In this document: one piece after another, positions 16,720-26,154 of the stretch
How the letters are laid out: each line of letters begins with the position of its first letter
How positions within the stretch are numbered: position 1 is the stretch's first letter
Source: Peteryoungia algae
GTDB lineage: Bacteria > Pseudomonadota > Alphaproteobacteria > Rhizobiales > Rhizobiaceae
Assembly (NCBI RefSeq): GCF_030369675.1
Contig: NZ_CP128477.1
Span: forward strand, 3,366,501 to 3,430,500
Reading direction: 5' to 3'
DNA length: 64,000 nt
Position numbers and translations under genes: made by a program
Notes under the pieces: generated by a model
What the model was told of the DNA's origin: nothing
The model's database searches: none
The model's input: the letters and a program-made list of their open reading frames with translations, nothing else

Positions 16720-17196
16720 CTATTTCTTCGAGATTGTCAGGAATTTGGTCCCGCGCACGCGAACGGTCATCTCACAGGGCTGCTCGCCCTCCGCGCGTTC
16801 GCAATAGCGGGGATGCATCTTCAGTACGAAGACCATGTTGCCGAAGCGTTTGATGAAATCATAGGTGTACATCTGCGCCGTGGCGATCATGAAATAGCCG
16901 CCCTCTTTCACCTGCAGATAAAAGTTGAACGGGCAGCCCTCGGCCGAACAATCAGGGCCGCGCACTCCGTCGCAGACGATCTCGCTGCTATTGGTGACCG
17001 CGTCCTTGATGCCGTCATTGTTGATGTCGATGCGGTCGATGAAGCGGCCGCCATATTGCACCACCTTGCATCGCTTGGCGTAGTGATTCTTCTCGTAAAT
17101 CTCGGGATCGGTCAGCAATTCCTGCTGAGCGACGACAGGCCCGGCGAAAAGGCCGGCCACGACGACGAGGAGAAGGAAACGGGAGAGGAAGGTCAC
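16720..17196 (-). CDS. Exported hypothetical protein, cysteine-rich
   Basis: A 158-residue protein with a clear signal peptide (MTFLSRFLLLVVVAGLFAG, probable cleavage after PVVA). The mature part has a DINNDGIKDAVTN segment that resembles a calcium-binding VCBS/EF-hand loop, and six cysteines in the mature part, probably disulfide-bonded in the periplasm. No family recognised. The GTG start at 17196 has GGAG 8 bases upstream. It converges on the DUF218 gene with six bases between the stop codons. Confidence 0.75.
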   Translation of the reverse strand: MTFLSRFLLLVVVAGLFAGPVVAQQELLTDPEIYEKNHYAKRCKVVQYGGRFIDRIDINNDGIKDAVTNSSEIVCDGVRGPDCSAEGCPFNFYLQVKEGGYFMIATAQMYTYDFIKRFGNMVFVLKMHPRYCERAEGEQPCEMTVRVRGTKFLTISKK

Positions 17197-17321
17197 GGTC
17201 TGGACTCCGGAGCGCAATCTGTGCTGAACGATGGGGAAGTCTAGCGCCTGCGTCTTGCCTCACCCTTAACGGCGTGATCCAAATCTGGCCCCGACTGAAG
17301 GCTCCAGCAAGGAAATCATCC

Positions 17322-17957
17322 ATGTCGTTCCTGTCTTATCTCGATTATGCCGGGATCGCCCTGTTTGCGGCCACTGGCGCTCTCGCCGCGTCGCGCAAGC
17401 AGCTCGACATGATCGGCTTCCTGTTCTTCGCCGTGGTGACGGGGCTCGGAGGCGGCACGGTCCGCGACATCGTGCTGGGGCGTGTCCCGGTCTACTGGGT
17501 GCTCAATCCTGACTATATCTTGATCTGCTGTGCGATCGGCGTGCTCGTCTTCTTCACCGCCCACATGGTCGAATCGCGTTACCGCCTGCTGATCTGGCTC
17601 GATGCGATCGGGCTCTCGGCCTATTGCGTGATGGGCGCGGCGAAGGGTCTGGCCGCGACCGGCTCCCCGACGATCGCGATCGTGACGGGTACATTGACGG
17701 CAAGCCTTGGCGGTGTCCTGCGTGATCTTCTGGCGAACGAGCCATCGGTGTTGCTCAGGCCGGAGATCTACATCACGGCGGCTCTGGTGGGCGCAGCCGT
17801 GTTCACGGGAGCCAACGAATTTGGAATGCCGCTCTATGCAGCGTCGGTCATTGGCGCTTTGGCGGCCTTTGTTATTCGCGGAGGAGCGCTGTACTTCGGT
17901 TGGACTTTCCCGACCTACAAGCACAAGCCCGGCCGGCATCCCGATGAGGTAATGTGA
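17322..17957 (+). CDS. TRIC-type (UPF0126, YadS-like) membrane channel protein
   Basis: A 211-residue protein with about seven membrane helices, made of two related halves. Each half carries the glycine-rich hallmark: GLGGGTVRDIVLGRVP (about residues 43-58) and ASLGGVLRDLLANEPS (about 127-142). This is the bacterial relative of trimeric intracellular cation channels, several of which conduct K+. The start at 17322 has AAGGA 9 bases upstream; a longer frame from 17274 lacks a better site. The C-terminal tail is short and basic. Confidence 0.88.
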   Translation: MSFLSYLDYAGIALFAATGALAASRKQLDMIGFLFFAVVTGLGGGTVRDIVLGRVPVYWVLNPDYILICCAIGVLVFFTAHMVESRYRLLIWLDAIGLSAYCVMGAAKGLAATGSPTIAIVTGTLTASLGGVLRDLLANEPSVLLRPEIYITAALVGAAVFTGANEFGMPLYAASVIGALAAFVIRGGALYFGWTFPTYKHKPGRHPDEVM

Positions 17958-17981
17958 GGTGAAGGGCGCGGGTCGGAAAAC

Positions 17982-18404
17982 TCAGCCCTGCTTGGGCCTC
18001 AGCCGGATGACAACGTCGACATGAGCGATTTCCATGCCTTCCGGGGCCGGCGGCAAGTTGTCGATGCTGATATTGTTGACCGGGATGTCCAGCACCCTGT
18101 TTTCGCCTTCGACGAAAAAGTGATGATGGTCCGAGACATTGGTGTCGAAATAGGTTTTTGAGCTCTCGACGGCCAAGACCCGGATGAGGCCGGCTTCGGT
18201 GAACTGGTGCAGCGTATTGTAGACCGTTGCCAGAGAGACCGGAAAATCGGCGGCGAGCGCCTCGTCATGCAACTCTTCGACCGTGAGATGGCGATCGCCC
18301 TTGGCAAACAGAAGTCCGGCCAAGGCAATGCGCTGTTTCGTCGGGCGAAGGCCCGAGCGACGCAGTTTCAGTTCGATGCCTGTTTGGCAGCTTGCCATCG
18401 TCAA
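17982..18404 (-). CDS. irr: Iron response regulator Irr (Fur family)
   Basis: Rhizobial iron regulator of 140 residues. Under low iron it accumulates and controls haem and iron genes; haem triggers its decay in some species. It has the Fur-type DNA-binding domain (LRPTKQRIALAGLLFAKGDRHLTVEELH, then SLATVYNTLHQFTEAGLI) and the diagnostic VSDHHHFFVEGENRVLDIP with the HHH haem/metal motif (about residues 92-94). The start is taken as TTG at 18404, with GGAG 8 bases upstream; an ATG at 18398 is the alternative. It is divergent from fabA-fabB, the arrangement known in rhizobia. Confidence 0.94.
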   Translation of the reverse strand: MTMASCQTGIELKLRRSGLRPTKQRIALAGLLFAKGDRHLTVEELHDEALAADFPVSLATVYNTLHQFTEAGLIRVLAVESSKTYFDTNVSDHHHFFVEGENRVLDIPVNNISIDNLPPAPEGMEIAHVDVVIRLRPKQG

Positions 18405-18436
18405 GGACGCACTCCAGTCTCATTGCGGCACGAATT

Positions 18437-18465
18437 AGTGTACGCAAGTGTCGATATAGCTGCAA
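18437..18465 (-). promoter_or_regulatory. Candidate sigma-70 promoter of irr
   Basis: On the minus strand TTGCAG (18465-18460), a 17-base spacer, TACACT (18442-18437). Predicted start near 18430, giving a leader of about 26 bases. No TTTAGAA-type iron control element was seen in the irr/fabA gap. Confidence 0.45.
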
Positions 18466-18702
18466 AATCAGGGTGTTTCAATAGTTCCGCCGCGCTTCGA
18501 GCCTGCACATGCTGAAGTTCGGCGGTTTTTTGGACCATCCGCACTGGTGATGGTCTTTTCCTTCCTGTATGCGACCATGATATGAGAATGGGGCGCCCAA
18601 TGTCCCGGGACAGCGGTGCAGGGCCTGCAGGGCTTCAATTTGCCTTCGTCTTGCTCTATTGGGTCCCGGACATGTGAAGCAGAGGGGGGAAGAAGAAGAA
18701 CA

Positions 18703-19218
18703 ATGGTTACGAGACAGTCCAGCTACAATTACGATGAAATCCTCGCCTGCGGCCGCGGTGAACTGTTCGGCCCCGGCAATGCGCAGCTTCCCCTTCCGCC
18801 CATGCTGATGGTGCATCGGATCACCGATATCTCGGAAACCGGCGGTGCCTTCGACAAGGGTTACCTCCGCGCGGAATATGACGTGCGCCCCGACGACTGG
18901 TATTTCCCCTGCCATTTCCAGGGCAATCCGATCATGCCTGGTTGCCTCGGTCTCGACGGCATGTGGCAGCTGACGGGTTTCTTCCTCGGCTGGCTGGGTG
19001 AGCCCGGCCGCGGCATGGCGCTGTCGACAGGCGAAGTGAAGTTCAAGGGCATGATACGCCCCGAGACCAAGCTTCTCGAATATGGCATCGACTTCAAGCG
19101 CGTCATGCGCGGTCGCCTCGTACTTGGTACGGCCGACGGCTGGTTGAAGGCCGATGGAGAGACTATCTATCAGGCAACCGACCTCCGCGTTGGTCTGTCG
19201 AAGGACAAGGCGGCCTGA
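18703..19218 (+). CDS. fabA: 3-hydroxydecanoyl-ACP dehydratase/isomerase
   Basis: Dehydrates 3-hydroxyacyl-ACP and isomerises trans-2- to cis-3-decenoyl-ACP, the branch point to unsaturated fatty acids. It has 171 residues, normal length. The hot-dog fold signature is [21 protein letters not shown], with the catalytic His in PCHF and Asp in GLDG. The start at [12 protein letters not shown] follows a purine-rich GGGGGAAG stretch. It forms an operon with fabB, 44 bases downstream. It supplies the unsaturated chains that the Cfa-type enzyme of the first operon would modify. Confidence 0.97.
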   Translation: MVTRQSSYNYDEILACGRGELFGPGNAQLPLPPMLMVHRITDISETGGAFDKGYLRAEYDVRPDDWYFPCHFQGNPIMPGCLGLDGMWQLTGFFLGWLGEPGRGMALSTGEVKFKGMIRPETKLLEYGIDFKRVMRGRLVLGTADGWLKADGETIYQATDLRVGLSKDKAA

Positions 19219-19262
19219 TCCGGCCTTGTCCGTACCTTGAGTTCATGAAGAAGGTCTGAGAG

Positions 19263-20486
19263 ATGAGACGGGTTGTAATATCGGGTCTGGGCATCGTGTC
19301 CTCCATCGGTGCCGATGCCGCCGAAGTCACCGCATCCTTGCGCGACGCCAAATCGGGCATCACCTTTTCTCCCGATTTCGCCGAGAATGGTTTCCGTTGC
19401 CAGGTCTGGGGCAAGCCGACGCTGGATCCAACCGAACTGGTCGATCGCCGCGCAATGCGCTTCCTGTCGCAGGGCGGCGCCTGGAATCATGTCGCGATGA
19501 AACAGGCGATCGCCGATGCCGGCCTCGAAGAGGCCGACTATGCGCAAAATGAGCGCGTCGGTATCATCATGGGCTCCGGTGGCCCGTCGACGAAGCAGAT
19601 CGTCGAAGCCGCGGATATCGTCCGCCAGAACAAGAGCCCCAAGCGCATCGGCCCCTTTGCCGTACCGAAGGCCATGTCGTCGACCGCGTCTGCAACGCTT
19701 GCCACCTGGTTCAAGCTGCACGGCGTCAACTACTCGATCTCGTCTGCCTGCTCGACCTCGGCCCATTGCATCGGCAATGCCTACGAGATGATCCAGTGGG
19801 GCAAGCAGGACATGGTTTTTGCCGGCGGCCACGAGGATCTCGACTGGTCCATGTCGAGCCTGTTCGACGCCATGGGCGCCATGTCGTCAAAATACAACGA
19901 CACGCCCTCGACTGCTTCCCGGGCCTACGATGTCTCGCGTGACGGCTTCGTCATCGCCGGCGGTGCCGGCGTCCTGGTTCTGGAAGAGCTTGAGCATGCC
20001 AAGGCTCGCGGCGCCAAGATCTACGCCGAAATCACCGGCTATGGCGCGACGTCTGACGGTTACGACATGGTCGCTCCCTCGGGCGAAGGCGCGATGCGCT
20101 GCATGCGCCAGGCGCTCTCGACGGTGACCGGCGAAGTCGACTACATCAACACCCACGGCACGTCGACGCCGGTGGGCGACAGCAAGGAGATCGGCGCGAT
20201 CCGCGAAGTCTTCGGTGACAAGATCCCGCATATCCAGTCGACCAAGTCTCTGACGGGTCACTCGCTGGGTGCCGCCGGCGTCCAGGAATCGATCTATGGC
20301 CTCTTGATGATGCAGGAAAAGTTCATCGGCGAGAGCGCCCACATTACCGAACTCGACCCTGAATTCGAAGGGGTGCCAATCGTGCGCAAGCGCATCGACA
20401 ATGCGAAGATCGATACGGTGCTGTCCAATTCCTTCGGCTTTGGCGGCACCAATGCGACGCTGGTCTTCCAGCGTCACAACGGCTGA
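19263..20486 (+). CDS. fabB: Beta-ketoacyl-ACP synthase I
   Basis: Condensing enzyme needed to elongate cis-3-decenoyl-ACP, partner of FabA. It has 407 residues. Catalytic Cys lies in SSACSTSAH (about residue 162), the two histidines in NTHGTSTP (about 297) and [14 protein letters not shown] (about 332), and the C-terminal glycine-rich loop is [14 protein letters not shown]. In several rhizobia fabI follows in the same operon. Here the next gene is on the other strand and no fabI is present. Confidence 0.97.
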   Translation: MRRVVISGLGIVSSIGADAAEVTASLRDAKSGITFSPDFAENGFRCQVWGKPTLDPTELVDRRAMRFLSQGGAWNHVAMKQAIADAGLEEADYAQNERVGIIMGSGGPSTKQIVEAADIVRQNKSPKRIGPFAVPKAMSSTASATLATWFKLHGVNYSISSACSTSAHCIGNAYEMIQWGKQDMVFAGGHEDLDWSMSSLFDAMGAMSSKYNDTPSTASRAYDVSRDGFVIAGGAGVLVLEELEHAKARGAKIYAEITGYGATSDGYDMVAPSGEGAMRCMRQALSTVTGEVDYINTHGTSTPVGDSKEIGAIREVFGDKIPHIQSTKSLTGHSLGAAGVQESIYGLLMMQEKFIGESAHITELDPEFEGVPIVRKRIDNAKIDTVLSNSFGFGGTNATLVFQRHNG

Positions 20487-20504
20487 TCCTGACAGCTGGC
20501 ACAT

Positions 20505-20534
20505 AAAAAAAGCCTGGCGCGTTGCCGCGCCAGG
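20505..20534 (-). terminator. Rho-independent terminator for the LuxR-type gene
   Basis: CCTGGCGC (20513-20520) and GCGCCAGG (20527-20534) pair. On the minus strand the stem is followed by CTTTTTTTATG, so it ends the transcript of the 20574-20837 gene. It may also stop fabB transcripts, though no T-run follows on that side. Confidence 0.78.
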
Positions 20535-20573
20535 CATTCATCCGAAGTGGTCCGCCAGCCGTGGGAGCACGGC

Positions 20574-20837
20574 TTACTTCGGTTGATGCGGATTGGTGTG
20601 ATCTATGACGCCCATCAGCATGGCGATGCTGACTGCATGCATGAGATTGCTTGCTTCGAGCTTTTCCCGAGCGCCGGTGAGCGCCTCGTTTACTTCATCA
20701 CTCGATAGTGCGAGCACATTGGCTGCTTCGTCCGCGCGCATGCCCTCGGCCACGAGCTGCAGGCAGCGGATTTCGCGGGCTGATAAGACGGCAAAGGCGG
20801 GATGTCGCCCGATCGCCCGTTTGGTATCGGTATTCAT
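20574..20837 (-). CDS. Short LuxR-type helix-turn-helix protein
   Basis: An 87-residue protein consisting of little more than a LuxR/GerE-like DNA-binding domain: LSAREIRCLQLVAEGMRADEAANVL, then SSDEVNEALTGAREKLEASNLMHAVSIA. The recognition helix is degenerate compared with canonical LuxR domains, where NIAxxLxLSxxTVxxHxxxIxxKL is expected. There is no receiver or ligand domain. The start may also be ATG at 20855 (93 residues). It might be a stand-alone regulator or a non-DNA-binding modulator; the target is unknown. Confidence 0.7.
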   Translation of the reverse strand: MNTDTKRAIGRHPAFAVLSAREIRCLQLVAEGMRADEAANVLALSSDEVNEALTGAREKLEASNLMHAVSIAMLMGVIDHTNPHQPK

Positions 20838-21046
20838 AATTGCAATTACCGCCATGGAGAATACGCGACCTGATGATCACATCAGGTCGTCAGACGGCGC
20901 GAATACCATTATAACTGGAACCGTGTCGTTGACACTGCACGCCAAGTATTTATCCGCACGCGCTAAATAAGCGGAGCCGGCTGCATGGAGCGTCTCGTGG
21001 AGCATATTAGGGCCGCTCAGCCGCCACTTGTCAAGCTGGGCTGCGC

Positions 21047-22069
21047 TCAGGCGGATTTGCGCTCGCGCACTTCTGTCGGCGTCGAGCCGAACCAGCGCGT
21101 CACCGATCGAGTAAAGGCGCTGGGAGCCGAATAGCCCAGGCGATAGCAGATTTCCGAAATCGGAAGTTCGCTCTCCGTCAGCAGGCTGAAGCTGACGTCT
21201 TTCCTGATCTGGTCCCGCAAGTCGTTGAGACTGGTTCCCTGGGCGGCAAGCCGTCTCTGGAATGTCCTCCCGGAGAGGCCGAAATAGGGTGCGATTTCGG
21301 AGAGGGGATAGTCGTCGTCGGAGACATGAAGCAGGAGATAGCGGCGCACCTGTTCCAGGAAATCCGCTCCCTTCTCCGGCAAGGCTGGTCTCAGGCTGCG
21401 GCATTGGAGGTCCATGAGCTCGAAGAGGCGCCGGTCGCCCGTGGAGTTGTGCGCCTCCAGAAAGCTCAAGGGAAAGTGAATGCAGTTCATGCCCGCCGCA
21501 AAGCTCACGCGGCGTGACAGCAACTGGCGGAAAAGCTGCGGATTGCGCGGGTGCGGCCGTTCGAGCTCGATCTCTATGCCATCGCTGTTGGCGAGTTCCT
21601 TTGCGCGCTGCATGACGAGACCAACCGACATGTCGACATACTGGTCGCGCTTTACGATAACTGGCGCAAAGGTCCAGGCCAGATGCGCCCCGCGTTCGTC
21701 GAGCGAGAGCCGGCAATAGCTGGTATGGGTGACATATTGAATGTGGTCGTCCAGGAAGCGAACGAAGTCCAGCCCGGTAGGCGCTGCCATGAGGCCGTAA
21801 CCGAAAGGCCCGGTGGACCCCGCTTCATAGTCCTTGATGCTCGTGAGCCCGAAAGCCTCGTCATCGGCCAGCAAGGCACAGGCCTCCAGGAGCCGGCAGA
21901 GGCGGTCGAGGCTGATCCGGGCAGTCAGGCTCTGAAATGTCTCGGGATCGATCTCCAGAGCTCTGCAGATCGGCTCGACGTCTATTCCATAGGACTTGGC
22001 ATGCACGACCACCGCCGAAGCAAGGCCGGCCACGGTGGTCAATTCATCGGTGAGGTTCCGAGAAGGCAT
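21047..22069 (-). CDS. AraC family transcriptional regulator
   Basis: A 340-residue regulator. The N-terminal part (about residues 15-215) is of the Arabinose_bd type seen in OruR/QhpR-like regulators, with SYGIDVEPICRALEIDPETF near the start. The C-terminal AraC domain has both helix-turn-helix units: PLSEIAPYFGLSGRTFQRRLAAQG and PISEICYRLGYSAPSAFTRSVTRWFGSTPTEVR. Its targets are unknown and nothing metabolic is divergent from it. The ribosome binding site is weak. Confidence 0.88.
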   Translation of the reverse strand: MPSRNLTDELTTVAGLASAVVVHAKSYGIDVEPICRALEIDPETFQSLTARISLDRLCRLLEACALLADDEAFGLTSIKDYEAGSTGPFGYGLMAAPTGLDFVRFLDDHIQYVTHTSYCRLSLDERGAHLAWTFAPVIVKRDQYVDMSVGLVMQRAKELANSDGIEIELERPHPRNPQLFRQLLSRRVSFAAGMNCIHFPLSFLEAHNSTGDRRLFELMDLQCRSLRPALPEKGADFLEQVRRYLLLHVSDDDYPLSEIAPYFGLSGRTFQRRLAAQGTSLNDLRDQIRKDVSFSLLTESELPISEICYRLGYSAPSAFTRSVTRWFGSTPTEVRERKSA

Positions 22070-22186
22070 GAAGACCGCTGGCGCCAGAAGTGAAAGCTAC
22101 TGGCGTCAGATGCTAAGCGAGGACAGGCACAGAGTCGAGTGCCACATGGTCTATGTCCGATCGTGGCTGATCACAAAGGCGTCTGC

Positions 22187-23203
22187 TCAGCGTTTGGCCC
22201 AAAGCACCTTGAAGCGGGCATTGCGGCAGACTTCGCCATGCTGCTTGAAATGCGCCCCGAGGATTGGCTCGTAGGGCAGGCCGCGGTTCGCCACCATCAG
22301 CAATTCGCCACCGCCGCGAAGTGCTTCTGCGGCTGCCTTGATCATGGCCGCACCGATCGACGGTTCGGCGGCATGCCCCTCGTGGAAGGGTGGGTTCATG
22401 ATGACGAGGTCGTATTTCTCTTTCGCCGGTTCGTTGGCCAGATCCTGCCAGAAGAAACGCGTCGTCAGGGTCGGGCAGTTCTTCGCCAGGTTGCGCTTGG
22501 CATGTTCCAGCGCTTCGTGGCTCGCCTCGAACAGGTCGATACGGTTGGTGCGGGGGGCAGCATCTGCCAGCATCACCGAAAGATAGCCCCAGCCGGCGCC
22601 GAAATCAGCGGCATTGCCGTTGAAGTCTGCCGGCAGACGGGTCGCCAGCAATTCGGACCCTTCATCCGCATGGGCATGGGAAAAGAGCCCCGACCGGGTC
22701 TCGAAACGGCCATCGACCGTGACCGTCTTGGCGGCCAATGTCGAAACGAGTGCCGATGTATCCTCGGGCACGGTGAACCAGGCGACCACACCGTGATATT
22801 TCGGCATGGAATCGGGCGAAAGACCCAGGCGATCGAGCTGCTTGCGAAGCGGCAGGATCCCGTCTTCCTTGGCGCCAGCGACCAGCACGGTGCCGCCGGG
22901 CTTGACGCGCTTCAGCGCCTCGGCAACGCGATCTTCGTTGACGCCCTTGTGTTTGCCGCACAGTACCAGCGCGCCATCGTAATCATTGCCCTCGACAGCC
23001 GGCAGTGGCCTGAGATGGCTCGCCTCGAGGCGGCGGAATTCGGGGCGGAAATCCTGAACGGCCGTGAGTTCGGCCGCAAAACCTTCGGGCTTGGCAAACC
23101 CTGCTTCAGCGCCCAGGAAAAGCCAGCGGCTTTCCGCAGCCGGCAGGGCGACAGCCTCGGTAACGAAGGGATGGAACAGGGTCTTCAGGCTTTCGCGGCT
23201 CAT
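22187..23203 (-). CDS. RsmC-like class I SAM methyltransferase
   Basis: A 338-residue protein with two related methyltransferase-like halves, as in RsmC (16S rRNA G1207 N2-methyltransferase). The C-terminal half is the active one: the SAM motif AADFGAGWGYLSVML (about residues 203-217) and the catalytic IMNPPFHEG (about 273-281). The N-terminal half keeps the fold (DYDGALVLCGKHKG, KRVKPGGTVLVAGAKEDG) but lacks NPPF. The rRNA target is inferred from architecture. Start MSRESLKTLF at 23203. A terminator separates it from pnp. Confidence 0.85.
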   Translation of the reverse strand: MSRESLKTLFHPFVTEAVALPAAESRWLFLGAEAGFAKPEGFAAELTAVQDFRPEFRRLEASHLRPLPAVEGNDYDGALVLCGKHKGVNEDRVAEALKRVKPGGTVLVAGAKEDGILPLRKQLDRLGLSPDSMPKYHGVVAWFTVPEDTSALVSTLAAKTVTVDGRFETRSGLFSHAHADEGSELLATRLPADFNGNAADFGAGWGYLSVMLADAAPRTNRIDLFEASHEALEHAKRNLAKNCPTLTTRFFWQDLANEPAKEKYDLVIMNPPFHEGHAAEPSIGAAMIKAAAEALRGGGELLMVANRGLPYEPILGAHFKQHGEVCRNARFKVLWAKR

Positions 23204-23228
23204 GGCTCGGTCTTCTCTCTCGGCGAAC

Positions 23229-23256
23229 AAAAAAGGCGCGGAATTTCTCCCGCGCC
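23229..23256 (-). terminator. Rho-independent terminator after pnp
   Basis: On the minus strand GGCGCGG, an 8-base loop, CCGCGCC, then TTTTTT (23234-23229). It lies just downstream of the pnp stop at 23279. Confidence 0.88.
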
Positions 23257-23278
23257 TCGGATCGGGAACGACGTCCGC

Positions 23279-25417
23279 TTATTCAGCGGCTTCGCCATCC
23301 TTCTTATCGGCAGCGACTTCCTTGCCGGTCGTCTGGTCGACGGCCTTCATGGACAGGCGAACCTTGCCGCGCTCGTCGAAGCCCATCAGCTTGACCCAGA
23401 CCTTGTCGCCTTCCTTGACGACGTCGGAGGTCTTGGCAACGCGCTCGGAAGCGAGCTGCGAGATGTGCACCAGGCCGTCACGCGAACCGAAGAAGTTGAC
23501 GAAGGCGCCGAAGTCGGCGGTCTTCACAACCGTACCTTCGTAGACCACGCCGACTTCCGGCTCGGCCACGATCGAATGGATCCACTTGCGGGCAGCTTCG
23601 ATTTCCTTGCCGGAGGCAGAGGCGATCTTCACGGTGCCGTCGTCTTCGATGTTGATCTTGGCGCCGGTCTTTTCGACGATTTCGCGGATGACCTTGCCGC
23701 CCGAACCGATGACTTCACGGATCTTGTCGACCGGGATGTTCATCACTTCGATGCGCGGGGCGAACTCGCCGAGCTGGCCACGGCTTTCCGAAAGGGCATT
23801 GGCCATCTCGTTGAGGATGTGCTTGCGGCCACCCTGAGCCTGGCCGAGCGCGACCTTCATGATCTCTTCGGTGATACCAGCGATCTTGATGTCCATCTGC
23901 AGCGAGGTGATGCCGTCGGCAGTACCCGCTACCTTGAAGTCCATGTCGCCGAGGTGGTCTTCGTCGCCGAGAATGTCGGAGAGAACCGCAAAGCGCTCGC
24001 CTTCGAGGATGAGGCCCATGGCAATACCGGCAACCGGCTTTGCCAGCGGAACGCCGGCGTCCATCAGAGCCAGCGACGTGCCGCAAACGGTTGCCATCGA
24101 GGACGAGCCGTTCGACTCGGTGATCTCGGAGACGACGCGCAGCGTGTACGGGAACTGTTCTGCAGACGGCAGCATCGGACGGATGGCGCGCCATGCGAGC
24201 TTGCCGTGGCCGATTTCGCGACGGCCCGGCGAACCCATGCGACCTGTTTCACCGACCGAGTAGGGCGGGAAGTTGTAATGCAGCAGGAAGCGTTCCTTGT
24301 ACATGCCGGTCAGGCTGTCGACATACTGTTCGTCTTCGCCGGTGCCGAGCGTGGCGACAACGATCGCCTGGGTCTCGCCACGGGTGAACAGAGCCGAACC
24401 ATGCGTGCGCGGCAGGATGCCGACTTCAGACACGATCGCACGAACGGTCGACAGGTCGCGGCCGTCGATACGGCTCTTGGTGTCGAGGATGTTCCAGCGA
24501 ACGATCTTCGCCTGCAGGTGCTTGAAGACGGCGCCGATCACTTCATTCGGGTACTTCGGCTCTTCGCCTTCCGGGAAGAAGTGTGCCTTCACCTTTGCCT
24601 TGACGGCGTCGACGGCGGCGTAGCGATCAGCCTTCTGGGTAATCTTGTAGGCAGCGCGAAGTTCGGTCTCGGCGATCGAGAGCATTTCGGCTTCGAGAGC
24701 GGAATGATCTTCCGGTTCGAATTCGCGCGGCTCCTTGGCAGCCACTTCAGCGAGCTTGATGATCGCGTCGATGACCGGCTGGAAGCCCTTGTGGCCGAAC
24801 ATGACGGCGCCGAGCATGATGTCTTCGTTCAGTTCCTTGGCTTCCGACTCGACCATCAGGACGGCGTCCTGGGTGCCGGCAACGACGAGGTCGAGGGTCG
24901 ACTCGTCCATCTCGTCGAGATGCGGGTTCAGAACATATTCGCCGTTGATGTAGCCAACGCGTGCGCCGCCGACGGGGCCCATGAACGGAACGCCGGAGAG
25001 CGTGAGGGCCGCCGAAGCGGCAACCATGGCCAATACGTCCGGATCGTTTTCGAGGTCATGCTGGACGACGGTGACGACGACCTGGGTTTCGTTCTTGTAG
25101 CCTTCCGGGAAGAGGGGGCGGATCGGACGGTCGATCAGGCGGGAAACCAGCGTTTCCTTTTCCGAAGGACGACCTTCGCGCTTGAAATAGCCACCCGGGA
25201 TCTTGCCGGCGGCATAGGTCTTTTCTTGGTAGTTGACAGTGAGCGGGAAGAAGTCCTGGCCCGGCTTTGCCGACTTGGCCGAAACCACGGTGGCGAGAAC
25301 GACGGTTTCACCATAGGTGGCGAGAACGGCGCCGTCGGCCTGGCGGGCAATCTTGCCCGTTTCCAGCTTCAGCGGACGGCCTGCCCACTCGATTTCAACG
25401 CTGTGAACATCAAACAT
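23279..25417 (-). CDS. pnp: Polyribonucleotide nucleotidyltransferase (PNPase)
   Basis: Phosphorolytic 3'-5' exoribonuclease of the RNA degradosome, 712 residues. It carries two RNase PH-like domains ([20 protein letters not shown] start; second core with [21 protein letters not shown]), a KH domain ([20 protein letters not shown], about residues 562-581) and a C-terminal S1 domain ([20 protein letters not shown]). Start [11 protein letters not shown] at 25417, with AAGGA about 6 bases upstream. It follows rpsO, the near-universal order. Confidence 0.98.
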   Translation of the reverse strand: MFDVHSVEIEWAGRPLKLETGKIARQADGAVLATYGETVVLATVVSAKSAKPGQDFFPLTVNYQEKTYAAGKIPGGYFKREGRPSEKETLVSRLIDRPIRPLFPEGYKNETQVVVTVVQHDLENDPDVLAMVAASAALTLSGVPFMGPVGGARVGYINGEYVLNPHLDEMDESTLDLVVAGTQDAVLMVESEAKELNEDIMLGAVMFGHKGFQPVIDAIIKLAEVAAKEPREFEPEDHSALEAEMLSIAETELRAAYKITQKADRYAAVDAVKAKVKAHFFPEGEEPKYPNEVIGAVFKHLQAKIVRWNILDTKSRIDGRDLSTVRAIVSEVGILPRTHGSALFTRGETQAIVVATLGTGEDEQYVDSLTGMYKERFLLHYNFPPYSVGETGRMGSPGRREIGHGKLAWRAIRPMLPSAEQFPYTLRVVSEITESNGSSSMATVCGTSLALMDAGVPLAKPVAGIAMGLILEGERFAVLSDILGDEDHLGDMDFKVAGTADGITSLQMDIKIAGITEEIMKVALGQAQGGRKHILNEMANALSESRGQLGEFAPRIEVMNIPVDKIREVIGSGGKVIREIVEKTGAKINIEDDGTVKIASASGKEIEAARKWIHSIVAEPEVGVVYEGTVVKTADFGAFVNFFGSRDGLVHISQLASERVAKTSDVVKEGDKVWVKLMGFDERGKVRLSMKAVDQTTGKEVAADKKDGEAAE

Positions 25418-25734
25418 ATCTTGTCCTTCATATGCAGGTCCGGGCCGCCGTAATCCGGGGGCTCGCAGGGTCTGCAATGTGCTGACGCAATCACGGGCAA
25501 GACAGTGGGAGGCTTCAGATCCGGCGGGTGATCCCCGCAAATTCGCCCTGTGGCGCGGAAGCATCCAACAATCCTGCCCCATGACAGGTCATCGGTTGGT
25601 GTCGACATGACCGGCCCATCCGGTCTGTCATTCGTCCCGGGCAAATCCATGCGCGAGACGGGGTGCGGGTCCTTTGGCCTGACCCGGAAAGGCAACCGGC
25701 GGATCTTCGCTAGCGAAGACCCGCCGGGAACTTG
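25418..25734 (-). promoter_or_regulatory. rpsO-pnp intercistronic region with hairpin
   Basis: A 317-base gap without a gene. Just after the rpsO stop a long imperfect hairpin is visible: CCGGCGG at 25696-25702 with CCGCCGG at 25721-25727, extended inside by TCTTCGC-TA-GCGAAGA. There is no T-run on the minus strand, so it looks like a processing or partial termination structure. In E. coli the equivalent region is cut by RNase III and PNPase to autoregulate pnp. That role here is inferred. Confidence 0.5.
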
Positions 25735-26004
25735 TTAGCGGCGGATGCCGAGGCTCGTGATCAGCTTCGTGTAACGGCCTTCGTCCTTCTTCTTCACGTA
25801 GTCGAGAAGTGAACGGCGGCTCGAAACCATGGTCAGAAGGCCACGACGCGAGTGGTTGTCCTTCTTGTGACCCTTGAAGTGTTCGGTCAGGTTGTTGATC
25901 CGTTCGGTCAGGATCGCAACCTGGACTTCCGGCGAACCGGTGTCGCCTTCGTTGATCGCGTATTCCTTGATGAGCTCAGCCTTGCGCTCTGCAGTGATCG
26001 ACAT
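25735..26004 (-). CDS. rpsO: 30S ribosomal protein S15
   Basis: Primary 16S rRNA-binding protein, 89 residues, full length. It has the family patterns [23 protein letters not shown] and [27 protein letters not shown]. Start [10 protein letters not shown] with AAAGGA about 7 bases upstream. A TATAAT sequence lies about 17 bases upstream of the ATG on the minus strand, but it has no good -35. Confidence 0.98.
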   Translation of the reverse strand: MSITAERKAELIKEYAINEGDTGSPEVQVAILTERINNLTEHFKGHKKDNHSRRGLLTMVSSRRSLLDYVKKKDEGRYTKLITSLGIRR

Positions 26005-26154
26005 CGTAAATCCTTTCTGGATTATAAGAGACAGGGACGCCAAAGGCCGGGATGTCGTCCAGCATTGGCCGTGAATGCAGGCACCCGAAGGGCCAGCTGC
26101 CGCCGCCTATACTCTATTCCCTGATGAAAGGAAAGAGCAGGCGGCAGGAAGGGT

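Noticed and set aside
18405..18702. Iron control element in the irr/fabA gap
   Set aside because: No TTTAGAA-N3-TTCTAAA-like palindrome is present; only a sigma-70-type promoter for irr was supportable.
22139..25453. 1104-codon open frame antisense to pnp and the RsmC-like gene
   Set aside because: Its sequence is the complement of two clear genes, it has no recognisable family and its composition is what the opposite strand of GC-rich coding DNA gives. The same applies to long frames antisense to infB (27681-30302), dnaX (39559-41390) and dnaK (55247-57106).
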